From: Streptomyces sp. NBC_01232
Lineage (GTDB): Bacteria; Actinomycetota; Actinomycetes; Streptomycetales; Streptomycetaceae
Direction: 5' to 3'
DNA length: 64,000 nt
NCBI RefSeq assembly: GCF_035989885.1
Contig: NZ_CP108518.1
Coordinates: 7,059,001 to 7,123,000, forward strand
The notes under the pieces are model-generated. The model made no database searches. It was not told the origin of the DNA and worked only from the letters and a program-made list of their open reading frames with translations. Position numbers and translations under genes: made by a program. How positions within the stretch are numbered: the first letter of the stretch is position 1; every line of letters starts with the position of its first letter. Positions 50,570 to 59,029 of the stretch are shown here, one piece after another.

Positions 50570-53500
50570 CGCCCCGGCCCTCCTCCGCCATCAGGACCAC
50601 CTGCACGTCGCTCCCGTGCGCCAGCTCGTCGAGGAACGCGGCCGTACCCGCGTCCGGCGCGATGAGCGGGATCCCGCGCCGGGCGTAGGCGCGCTCCAGC
50701 TCGGGGGTGACCATCCCGCCGGCCTCCGCCGCCCAGGGGCCCCAGTCGACGGACAGCACCCGGCCGGGGAAGGACTCCGCCCAGGCGTGCGCGAGGCCGT
50801 CGAGGGCGTCGTTGGCCGCGGCGTAGTCGCACTGGCCCCGGTTTCCGTACACCCCGGCGACGCTGCCGAACAGTGCCAGGAAGCGGGGCGCGGGCCAGGT
50901 CCCGTGCTCGGCGGCCGCGGCGGCCAGGTGGCGGGCCCCGGCCACCTTGGCGGTGAACACCGCGGCGAAGTCCGCCGGTTGCTTGTCGCGCAGGAGCCCG
51001 TCCCGCAGCACCCCGGCGCCGTGCACGATGCCGTCGAGGCGGCCGTGGCGCTCCCGTACGTCGGCCACGACGGCCCGCACGGCCCGCTCGTCGGTGACGT
51101 CCGCGCGGTGGTACCGGACGGAGGCCGCTGTCGTCCTGAGCGCGGCGAGGGTGCCCCGTACCTCGCGCTCCGCGAGGATCCGCGAGGCCGCCGCCTCGAT
51201 CTCCACGGGCGTACGGAGCCCTGCGGCGATCAGGGCGGCACGCAGCGCGACCCGGTCCTGGGCCTGCCCGAACTCGTCCGCCGCGGCATCCGGCTCGGGG
51301 GTGCGGCCGACGAGTTCCACGTGGCATCCGGTGGCGCGGGCCAGTGCGAGCGCGGTGCGGGCGGTGATGCCGCGGGCCCCGCCGGTGAGGAGGACCACCG
51401 AGTTCCGGTCCAGCGGCGGCCCTTCGGGCGCGAGGGGGGCCGGCAGGGGTGCCGGTACCGGGCGGCGGGTGACGCGGGCGCCCTCGACGGTGTATCCGAC
51501 GGAGGCGGGGGCGTCGCTGCCACCGCTGTCGTCGCTGCCGCTGTTCAGTTCCGCCAGGAGCTGCGCGGCGATGCGTTCCGGGTCCTCCTTGGGCTGGATG
51601 TCCACGGCCCGGACCAGCGTGCCGGGGAATTCGAGGGCGGCGCTGCGGGCGAAGCCGTGCAGGCCGGCGCCGGGGGCGCCGGGCCCGGTGACGAGCAGCA
51701 GCCGCGGGGTTCCGGTCGTCAGGGCCTCCCGCAGCCCCGGGAAGGCGTCGGGCAGCACGGGCTCGGAGGTGGTCCGCAGCGCGGAGAGGTCGACGAGGCC
51801 GTCGAAGCCCGCCGCGGCGGTGGGGAGGACGGTCGGCTCGGCACCGAGGGCCTCCAGAGCGGTCCCGAGGGCGAGGGCGATGCCCTGGCCGTCCTCGACG
51901 AGGCCGATGCGCCGGCCGCGCAGGGCTTCGGGGGAGCCGCCGGGGGCGGGGAGGGGGAGGAGGTCCACCCGGAGCCGGCTCAAGGGGGGTGGCGCGGGCT
52001 GCGGATCGGGTGCGGATGCGGATGCGGATGCGGATGCGGGGGTGGGGGCGGGCGCGGGGGCGTCGGGAGTGCGGGAGGTGACCCAGTCGACGATTCCGCG
52101 CAGGGTCTTGATCCGGGACAGCTCCTCGACCGCGGACTCGGCGGTGCCGCCCGGGTCCTGGGGCAGTCCGATGCGGTCGGCGAGCGCTCCGATGATCTCC
52201 ACCCGCTTGATGGAGTCGATGGAGAGGTCCGCCTCCAGGTCCAGCCCGGGGTCGAGCATGTCCCGGGGATATCCGGTGCGGGTGTGGACGATCTCCAGGA
52301 CGACCTCCATGACCTCCTCGGCGGTGCGGGGGCCCTGCGGTGCGGTGCCGGGATCGGCTTGATCGGCGGCTGCGGCCGCGGCCGCGGGTGGGGTCGTGCC
52401 GGGGCCGGGCGCGCGCCGGTGGGACTCCCAGGGCGCCGCATGCGACGGGGTGTCCGAGGCTGCGGCGGGGGTGTGTCCGGTGCCCTGCGGGGATCGCCCC
52501 GGCACGCTCCCGGCCCGGTCGAGACCGTGGCCGGCCCCGGCCCCTGCCCCGGCGCCCAGGTAGCCGAGGAGGACGTCCCGTTGGGCCTCGATCAGGGCGC
52601 GGGTTCCGCGGAGGTACTCCAGTACGGCTTCCTCGCGCCGGTCGGAGCCGGGCGCCACTGCTCCCGCGTCCTGCCGCCCGTTGCCGCCGGGAGCCGGAGC
52701 CGGGGCCGGGTCCGCGGCCGGGACCCGGCGGGCCGGGCGGAGGCCGCCCGGGACCGGGGAGCCGTCCGCGGTGCGCACCAGGTGGCCGTCCACCAGCCAG
52801 CCGGGCCGTCGCGGGGCGCGGTCCGGGAGGCGCGAGGCCCGGCCGCGGAAGAGGGATTCCGGCTCCACCGATACGCCCGCCGCCATCAGTTCCGCCAGCG
52901 CGGTGACCAGCCGGACCAGGCCGTGCTCGCCCGGCACGTCCAGCGGGACCACCGTGTGCGGCCGGCCGTGCAGGATCCGGCCGACCAGACCCGAGAGGAC
53001 CCGGCCGGGGCCCGTCTCCACGAAGGTCCGGACACCGGCCGTGTACATGGCCTCCACCTGCTCGACGAACCGGACCGGCTCCGCGACCTGGCGCGCGGCA
53101 AGGCTTCGTACCCCTTCGGCCGTCGGCGGGTACCGGTCCGCCGTGGTGTTGGACCAGACCGGGGTGTGGGGCGTCGACATCGGCGTCGTCGCCAGTTCTG
53201 CCGCGAGGGTGTGCGACGCCCCCGCGACCACCTCGCTGTGGAAGGCGCAGGCCACGGGGAGGGGGTCGGCCGCCAGGCCCGCCCCGCGCAGGGCCGCCAC
53301 CGCCGTCTCGACGGCCGCCGTCGGGCCCGAGATCACGCACTGCCGGGGGGCGTTGTGGTTCGCCACCACGCATCCGGCGCGGTCCGCGATCTCCCGTACC
53401 TGCTCCGGTGCGGCCGACACCGCCGCCATCGCCCCGGGATCCGCGCCGGCGGCCGCCACGATCGCCTCGGCCCGGCGCGCGCTCAGCCGCAGCAGGCTCT

Positions 53501-56500
53501 GCGTGTCGTAGGACCCGGCCGCCCACAGCGCGGTGAGCTCTCCGTACGAGTGCCCGGCCACGCAGTCCGGCCGTACGCCGAGTTCGCCGAGCAGCAGGTG
53601 CGCCGCCGCCCCGGCCAGACCCAGGGCCGGCTGTGCCACCAGGGTGTCGGTGACCGCCGCCCGTTGCGCCGCCCGGCCCCCGGCAGTGAAGGCCGCCGGC
53701 GGGAACATCGCCGAGACCACCCGGGGCGGGGCCTCGTCCAGGAGCCGGCGCAGGGCGGGGAACGCCGTGAACAGCTCACCGAGCATGCCGGGGCGTTGGC
53801 TGCCCTGGCCGGGGAAGAGGAACGCGACCCGGCCCGGCTCCGCCGCCTCCTCGCGTACGTGGACCCCCGCGCCCGGGGTGAAGGCGCGGGCCCGCTCCAG
53901 CCGGGCCGCCAGCTCGTCCGCGTCGGCGGCCACGACCGCCACCTGGACCGGGCCGGAACCCGCGGCCGTCTCCGCCGCGAGGTCCCGCAGGGGCCAGGGG
54001 CGCCCGGCCGCGTCGTTCTCCTCCAGGCGCGCCGCGAGCCGGGCCATCGCCCGGCCCGCCGCCCGCCGGTCCTCGCCGCGGAAGCAGAACAGCTCCGCCG
54101 GCCACTCCTCCACGCCGTGCCGGGGTTCCGCCGAGCCCCCGTAACCGGCCAGCACCGCGTGGTAGTTGGTGCCGCCGAAGCCGAAGGCGCTCACCCCGGC
54201 GATCCGCCGCTGCGCGGGCACCGCCCAGGGCCGGGCCTCGTCGTCGAAGGAAAAGGGGCTGGTCTCCGCCCGCCAGGCCGGATTGGGCGTGTCGATGTGC
54301 AGGGTCGGTGGCCGCACGCCCGTGTGGACCGCACGGGCCGCCTTGATCAGCCCGGCCAGCCCGGCCGCGCACTTGGTGTGCCCGAGCTGCGATTTCACGG
54401 AGCCCAGCGCGCAGGCCCCCGGCTCGGCCCCGGACGCGGTGAACAGCTCGCTCAGCACGGCCAGTTCGGTGCTGTCCCCGACCACCGTGCCGGTACCGTG
54501 CGCCTCGATCAGGCCCACCTCGTCCGGCCCGATGCCGGCCCGGGCGTAGGCGCGCTCCAGCGCCCGGCGCTGCCCTTCCGGCCGCGGCGCGGTCAGGCCG
54601 AGGGACCGGCCGTCGCTGGCGGCGCCCACCGCCTTGATCACGGCGTACACCCGGTCGCCGTCGCGTTCCGCGTCCGCGAGCCGCTTCAGGACGAGCGCGC
54701 CCACGCCCTCGCCGAGCGCGATCCCGTCGGCGGCCGCGTCGAAGGGCCGGCAGCGGCCGCCCGGCGACAGGGCGCGGACCGAGGCGAACATCAGGTAGTC
54801 GTTGATGCCGTTGTGCACATCCGCGCCCCCGCACAGCACCATGTCGCTGTCGTGGTCGCGCAGCTGGCGGCAGGCGAGGTCCAGTGCGGCGAGCGAGGAG
54901 GCGCAGGCGGCGTCGACCGTGCAGTTCGCGCCGCCCAGGTCGAGGCGGTTGGCGACCCGACCGGCGATGACGTTGGCGAGGATCCCGGGGAAGGAGTCCT
55001 CGGTGAGGCGCGGCAACTGCTCGTCCAGCCCGGCCGGGAGCTCGCCCAGGTAGGCGGGGTGCAGGGCGCGCAGCCCGTAGGCGCCCGCCAGTTCCGTACC
55101 GGCCTCCGCGCCGAAGACCACCGAGGTCCGCGAGCGGTCGAAGGCGCGGTCCTGGCCGTAGCCGGCGTCCCCGAGGGCCCGCGCCGAGATCTCCAGGGCC
55201 AGCAGCTGCACGGGCTCGATCCCGGCGAGGGAGGCGGGCGGGATGCCGTGCGCGAGGGCGTCGAAGGGCACCGGCCCGAGGAAGCCGCCCCACCGGGAGG
55301 GGGTGCGCTCACCGGCCCTGGCCGGGTCGGCGTCGTAGTAGAGTGCCGGGTCCCAGCGTTCGGCCGGCACCTCGGTGACGGCGTCCGTCCCGGCGAGAAC
55401 CATGGCCCAGTAGGCGGCGAGGTCCGGGGCGCCCGGGTAGGCGCAGGCCATTCCGACGATCGCGATGTCGAGCGGGTCGGCCGACTGCGGGGCCCCGGCG
55501 TGCTCCGTCGACGGCCCGGCTCCGGCGAGTTCGCGGGCCCGACGCTCCAGCAGCGCGGTGGCCCCCTCGGTGACCTGGGCGTGCAGCGCGGCGATCGTGG
55601 TGGTCCGCGTGCGCAGGGTGGCGGCCTGCCCGAGCATGAACAGCCCTTCGGTCTGCTGCTGTTGCTCCGGTACCGGCTCCAGCGCGCTCCCGTCGGCGCT
55701 TCTGCGCAGCCCCTTGCTGGCGATCCGCAGCCGCCCCAGATTCAGCCGCTCCAGCTCCTCCCACGCCGTGCGCGGCTCGATGCCGCTCTCGGCGAGCCGC
55801 CGCCGGGTCGCCTCGAACGTCTCGGCGTACGGGGTGGCCGCGCACCGGGTGGCGTGCCCGGGCGCGGTGTGCAGCAGGACGGTGTCCGTGCATTCGACCG
55901 CCGCCCGCTGGAAGCCCGGCAGGACCGCGCCCGCCGCCACCGCCTCCTCGGTGAACAGGTACGCGGTGCCCATCAGTACGCCGACCCGCGCTCCCCGGGC
56001 GGCCAGCGGGGCCGCGGCCGCCATCGCCATCGCGGCGGACCGTTCGTCGTGGATCCCGCCCGCGAACAGCAGGTCCAGGGACTCCGGTTCGGGGCAGGCG
56101 AGCAGCCGCTCGATCTGCTCCTCCCAGAGCGGGAAGGAGGCGCGCGGGCCGACGTGCCCGCCGCACTCCAACCCCTCGAAGACGAACCGCCGTGCCCCCT
56201 CTGCGAGGTAGCGCTCCAGCAGGCCGGGCGAGGGCACGTGCAGATGGGTCCGGATCCCGGCCGCCTCCAGCGGGGCCGCCTGCGCCGGGGTGCCGCCGGC
56301 GATGATCGCGTACGGCGGACGGGCCGCGGTCACGGCCGCCAGTTGCTCCTGCCGCAGCTCGGGAGGGGCGAAGCCGAGCAGCCCGACGCCCCACGGGAGG
56401 TCGCCCAGCCGCTCGGCTGTCTCCGCCAGCAGCCGTCGTACGTCCGGGCCCTCCATCACCGCGAGCGCCAGGTACGGGACCCCGCCCGCGGCGGCCACCG

Positions 56501-57467
56501 CCGCGGCGAAGGCCGCCTGGTCGCTCACCCGGGTCATCGGGCCCTGCGCGACGGGCAGCGGCCGGGCGAGCGGCCGGGCGCGTACCGCAGCCTCCAGGTG
56601 CCCGGCGACGGCCGCGCGTACGGCCTGCAGAACGCCGCCGGTGGTCCGGTACCGCGCGGCCAGCCGGGCCGTGGCCGCCCCGTCCTGGCCTACGGGCAGC
56701 AGCTGTGCCCGTAGGCCTCGGGCGCCGAGCAGGGTGTGCGCGGGCCCCTCGGGCGGTGTCAGGTCGGGGCGTGCGAAGACCCGGTGCCCGTCGGCGATCC
56801 GGGTCTCGGAGCCGTCCATCGCCCGCAGTGCGGCTGCGACTTCCGTCGGCAGTCCGGCCTCGCCCTCGGTGGTCAGGGCCAGTTGCGCGTCGAGCAGCAC
56901 CCCGGCCGCTCCGCCCGCGACGGCCGCGGCCGCCGTGTGCGGCCCGATCCCGCCGCAGGCCCGTACGGGTACGCGGATCGCCGGGTCGGCGAGGAGCTGC
57001 TGGAGCAGGACGAAGGTGGTGGCCGAGCCCACCCGGCCGCCGCCCTCGTGGCCCTTGGCGACGAGCGCGCCCGCCCCGGCGGTCACGGCGGTGCGGGCCT
57101 CGGCCGCGCAGGTGACCTCGGCCCACACCCGGGGCCGTCCGGCCGCCCCGGCCCATGCGGCCACACGCTCGGGGGTATGGGCGGCGGGGTCGGCGAGCAG
57201 TACGGTGTCCACCGCGGCGGGCAGCCCGCCGGGCCCGAGCGGGCAGTCGGCGGGCACCCGCACCCCGTACCGGGCGCCGTCCGCGAGCCGGCGGCCCAGC
57301 TCCGCGAAACCGCGCCGTGCGGCGTCGGCGTCCCGGCCGAGGTCGAGCAGCCCGAGGGACCCGGCGCGCTCGGCGGCGGTGACGACGGCCGGGTGGGGCT
57401 CCTCGAACGGACTGACCGCGACGACCAGATCACGGATGGCGGCGGGCTGCGGGTGCGTGGGGGTCAC
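50562..57467 (-). CDS. PUFA-synthase-like polyketide synthase, NPD-NPD-KS-AT-ACP-KR
   Basis: A 2301-residue synthase. The first ~580 residues are two nitronate-monooxygenase-type FMN barrels in tandem (VAKGHEGGGRVG, CGGIGPHTAAAA; LPVAQGPMTRVSDQAAFAAA, LECGGHVGPRAS, LFAGGIHDERSA), related to the PfaD enoyl reductase of PUFA synthases. Ketosynthase about 665-1105: Cys855, His990, His1030. Acyltransferase about 1215-1535 with Ser1307 (GHSYGE). One ACP about 1710-1800 with Ser1752 in LEADLSIDSIKRVEI, the typical PUFA-type ACP motif. Ketoreductase about 1980-2240 (LLTGGARGITARTAL; FGSVAGVYGNRGQCDYAAAN). Together with the next protein it has every activity for an iterative chain with KR, DH and ER steps. 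GTG 57467 follows GAAGAGGAG. Confidence 0.9.
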   Translation of the reverse strand: MTPTHPQPAAIRDLVVAVSPFEEPHPAVVTAAERAGSLGLLDLGRDADAARRGFAELGRRLADGARYGVRVPADCPLGPGGLPAAVDTVLLADPAAHTPERVAAWAGAAGRPRVWAEVTCAAEARTAVTAGAGALVAKGHEGGGRVGSATTFVLLQQLLADPAIRVPVRACGGIGPHTAAAAVAGGAAGVLLDAQLALTTEGEAGLPTEVAAALRAMDGSETRIADGHRVFARPDLTPPEGPAHTLLGARGLRAQLLPVGQDGAATARLAARYRTTGGVLQAVRAAVAGHLEAAVRARPLARPLPVAQGPMTRVSDQAAFAAAVAAAGGVPYLALAVMEGPDVRRLLAETAERLGDLPWGVGLLGFAPPELRQEQLAAVTAARPPYAIIAGGTPAQAAPLEAAGIRTHLHVPSPGLLERYLAEGARRFVFEGLECGGHVGPRASFPLWEEQIERLLACPEPESLDLLFAGGIHDERSAAMAMAAAAPLAARGARVGVLMGTAYLFTEEAVAAGAVLPGFQRAAVECTDTVLLHTAPGHATRCAATPYAETFEATRRRLAESGIEPRTAWEELERLNLGRLRIASKGLRRSADGSALEPVPEQQQQTEGLFMLGQAATLRTRTTTIAALHAQVTEGATALLERRARELAGAGPSTEHAGAPQSADPLDIAIVGMACAYPGAPDLAAYWAMVLAGTDAVTEVPAERWDPALYYDADPARAGERTPSRWGGFLGPVPFDALAHGIPPASLAGIEPVQLLALEISARALGDAGYGQDRAFDRSRTSVVFGAEAGTELAGAYGLRALHPAYLGELPAGLDEQLPRLTEDSFPGILANVIAGRVANRLDLGGANCTVDAACASSLAALDLACRQLRDHDSDMVLCGGADVHNGINDYLMFASVRALSPGGRCRPFDAAADGIALGEGVGALVLKRLADAERDGDRVYAVIKAVGAASDGRSLGLTAPRPEGQRRALERAYARAGIGPDEVGLIEAHGTGTVVGDSTELAVLSELFTASGAEPGACALGSVKSQLGHTKCAAGLAGLIKAARAVHTGVRPPTLHIDTPNPAWRAETSPFSFDDEARPWAVPAQRRIAGVSAFGFGGTNYHAVLAGYGGSAEPRHGVEEWPAELFCFRGEDRRAAGRAMARLAARLEENDAAGRPWPLRDLAAETAAGSGPVQVAVVAADADELAARLERARAFTPGAGVHVREEAAEPGRVAFLFPGQGSQRPGMLGELFTAFPALRRLLDEAPPRVVSAMFPPAAFTAGGRAAQRAAVTDTLVAQPALGLAGAAAHLLLGELGVRPDCVAGHSYGELTALWAAGSYDTQSLLRLSARRAEAIVAAAGADPGAMAAVSAAPEQVREIADRAGCVVANHNAPRQCVISGPTAAVETAVAALRGAGLAADPLPVACAFHSEVVAGASHTLAAELATTPMSTPHTPVWSNTTADRYPPTAEGVRSLAARQVAEPVRFVEQVEAMYTAGVRTFVETGPGRVLSGLVGRILHGRPHTVVPLDVPGEHGLVRLVTALAELMAAGVSVEPESLFRGRASRLPDRAPRRPGWLVDGHLVRTADGSPVPGGLRPARRVPAADPAPAPAPGGNGRQDAGAVAPGSDRREEAVLEYLRGTRALIEAQRDVLLGYLGAGAGAGAGHGLDRAGSVPGRSPQGTGHTPAAASDTPSHAAPWESHRRAPGPGTTPPAAAAAAADQADPGTAPQGPRTAEEVMEVVLEIVHTRTGYPRDMLDPGLDLEADLSIDSIKRVEIIGALADRIGLPQDPGGTAESAVEELSRIKTLRGIVDWVTSRTPDAPAPAPTPASASASASAPDPQPAPPPLSRLRVDLLPLPAPGGSPEALRGRRIGLVEDGQGIALALGTALEALGAEPTVLPTAAAGFDGLVDLSALRTTSEPVLPDAFPGLREALTTGTPRLLLVTGPGAPGAGLHGFARSAALEFPGTLVRAVDIQPKEDPERIAAQLLAELNSGSDDSGGSDAPASVGYTVEGARVTRRPVPAPLPAPLAPEGPPLDRNSVVLLTGGARGITARTALALARATGCHVELVGRTPEPDAAADEFGQAQDRVALRAALIAAGLRTPVEIEAAASRILAEREVRGTLAALRTTAASVRYHRADVTDERAVRAVVADVRERHGRLDGIVHGAGVLRDGLLRDKQPADFAAVFTAKVAGARHLAAAAAEHGTWPAPRFLALFGSVAGVYGNRGQCDYAAANDALDGLAHAWAESFPGRVLSVDWGPWAAEAGGMVTPELERAYARRGIPLIAPDAGTAAFLDELAHGSDVQVVLMAEEGRGDA

Positions 57468-57550
57468 GGGCGCTCCTCTTCCAATGCTGTGTGACATGGC
57501 GCGGTCCAGGACGGAAGAACGGACGAGCAGGCGAACGGCCGGGCCGAAAT

Positions 57551-57613
57551 CCGACGGCCCGAAAACCGACGGGCCGAGGAACCGACGAGCCGAGGAACCG
57601 ACGAGCCGACGAG
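57551..57613. repeat. Degenerate 15-16-bp tandem repeat in the synthase leader
   Basis: The unit CCGACGRGCCGAGGAA is repeated about four times (57551, 57566, 57582 and 57598), the last copy shortened. It lies in the 5' leader of the synthase operon, if the promoter at 57740-57768 is used. Its function is unknown; it could be a regulator-binding array or a simple slippage product. Confidence 0.6.
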
Positions 57614-57739
57614 CCGTGCAACGGCAGTGCGGGGCAGGGCGGAGGACGGGGGAGTGTGGCGGTCACGCGCACCGGCCGGGGCACCCGCCGCGGGTACGGC
57701 GGGCTCGAACCGTGGTCGAACACCCGCATGCCGCGATGA

Positions 57740-57768
57740 ATCGTGCGGTGGCCACCCTGCACTGTCAA
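57740..57768 (-). promoter_or_regulatory. Candidate promoter of the polyketide operon
   Basis: On the minus strand TTGACA (57763-57768) is a perfect -35, with CACGAT (57740-57745) 17 nt further on. The start site would be near 57733, leaving a 265-nt leader that includes the tandem repeat. The perfect -35 in this very GC-rich genome makes chance less likely. Confidence 0.5.
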
Positions 57769-58047
57769 CAGCCATGCGGAATACGGCGCTTCGCACCGGC
57801 CACGTCCGCAGAGGACGCGGAATCCGGCCCGGGCGGAGCCACGACACACCCCGGCCGAGCCCGTGGCCTGCGGTGTTCCCCGCCCGGCCGGGCCGCCCCC
57901 GCGGCGCGGGCCGGCGGACCGCGCCCTCGCGGACATGCCGCACCGGCATGCCGATCCGCCGACCGGGCATGACCCTCACACGGGCCCGGTCAGTTGTTCA
58001 CCGGACGAGCCCTTACAGGTACAGCCCCACGCGGTTACCGTCCGGTC

Positions 58048-58941
58048 ATGACCCCCACCCTCGCGCAGCTCCGCTACCTCGTCGCCGTCGCCGACTGCCG
58101 CTCCATCACCGGCGCCGCCGCCTCGGTCTTCGTCGCCCAGTCCGCGCTGTCCCGGGCCGTCCAGGCGATGGAGCGCGATCTCGGCGTCGAACTCCTGGCC
58201 CGCCGGGGAAGGGGGGTGGACCTCACGCCGGAGGGGGCCCGGGTCGTCCGCCTGGCCCGGACCGTGCTCAACGCGGTGGAGGCCATCGACGACATCGGGA
58301 CCCCGCACGGCAGCGACACCCGGGCCGTCCTGACCCTCGCCACCACGCCCACCCTCGCCCTTGACCTGGCCACCGACCTGATCGCGGCCTTCACCGGACG
58401 GCATCCGACCGTCGACGTCCGGCTGCAGCAGCACGGCAGCAGGGAGGCGCTGGCCGAGGAGGTCACCCAGGGGCGCTCGGAACTGGCCCTGGTCGACCTG
58501 CCGATCGACAAGGAGCTCTCCACCCATTTCATCCAGGAGCGCGAGGTGGTGCTGATCTCCCCCCTCGGCTCCCGGCTGCCGCACCCGATGCCCCTGCGCA
58601 TGCTCGACGGGCTGCCCATGGTGCTGCCCACGCCGGGGACGGGCCGGCGCACCGAGATGGAGGCCATGTTCAGCTGCCTCGGGGTACGGCCCGTCCCCAC
58701 CCTGGAGGTCGATGAACGCCTCGCCTGGGTGACGGGTGTGACGGACGGCCGCGGCTCGCTCATCTGGTACCGGGACGTGGTGCTCCGGGCCTTCGGCAGT
58801 CGGGCCGAAATTCGCTCCTTCACACCGCCGTTGCTGCGCCCGGTGGGTATCGCCCACGCACGGCGTCCGCTGAGCCGGGCCGCCCGCGCGTTCATCGCGC
58901 AGGCCGGGCACAAGGCACCGGTCCGGGAGCCGGTGCGCTGA
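58048..58941 (+). CDS. LysR-family transcriptional regulator
   Basis: A 297-residue LysR regulator. The winged HTH covers residues 3-62 (LAQLRYLVAVADCRSITGAA then ASVFVAQSALSRAVQAMERD and LGVELLARRG), followed by a periplasmic-binding-like effector domain (about 90-290). TACCGT (58036-58041) lies 6 nt before ATG 58048, so the transcript is probably leaderless. It is divergent from the polyketide operon and is the natural candidate regulator of it. The inducer cannot be told from the sequence. Confidence 0.9.
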   Translation: MTPTLAQLRYLVAVADCRSITGAAASVFVAQSALSRAVQAMERDLGVELLARRGRGVDLTPEGARVVRLARTVLNAVEAIDDIGTPHGSDTRAVLTLATTPTLALDLATDLIAAFTGRHPTVDVRLQQHGSREALAEEVTQGRSELALVDLPIDKELSTHFIQEREVVLISPLGSRLPHPMPLRMLDGLPMVLPTPGTGRRTEMEAMFSCLGVRPVPTLEVDERLAWVTGVTDGRGSLIWYRDVVLRAFGSRAEIRSFTPPLLRPVGIAHARRPLSRAARAFIAQAGHKAPVREPVR

Positions 58942-59029
58942 CGGGACATGCCCCCACGGCATTGAACGATGCTCGAACGGGAGGAGGCCGGGCCTGGCAC
59001 ACGAACTGATGGCCCCTCACATTGTGTGC

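Larger units (their letters stand above)
57468..58047. other. 580-nt divergent region between the synthase operon and lysR
   Basis: No convincing gene. It holds a tandem repeat (57551-57613), a promoter-like pair for the synthase operon (57740-57768, minus strand) and a leaderless-type -10 for lysR (TACCGT, 58036-58041). The open frames here are antisense or GC-biased shadows without ribosome sites. Confidence 0.55.

Noticed and set aside
50616..56714. A 2032-codon open frame antisense to the large synthase
   Set aside because: It is a shadow of codon bias. It has no domain resemblance, and the minus-strand frame contains intact KS, AT, ACP and KR motifs.
57430..57979. Small minus-strand genes in the region upstream of the synthase
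   Set aside because: The frames (168 and 171 codons) overlap each other, are Arg/Pro-rich and have neither ribosome sites nor family resemblance.
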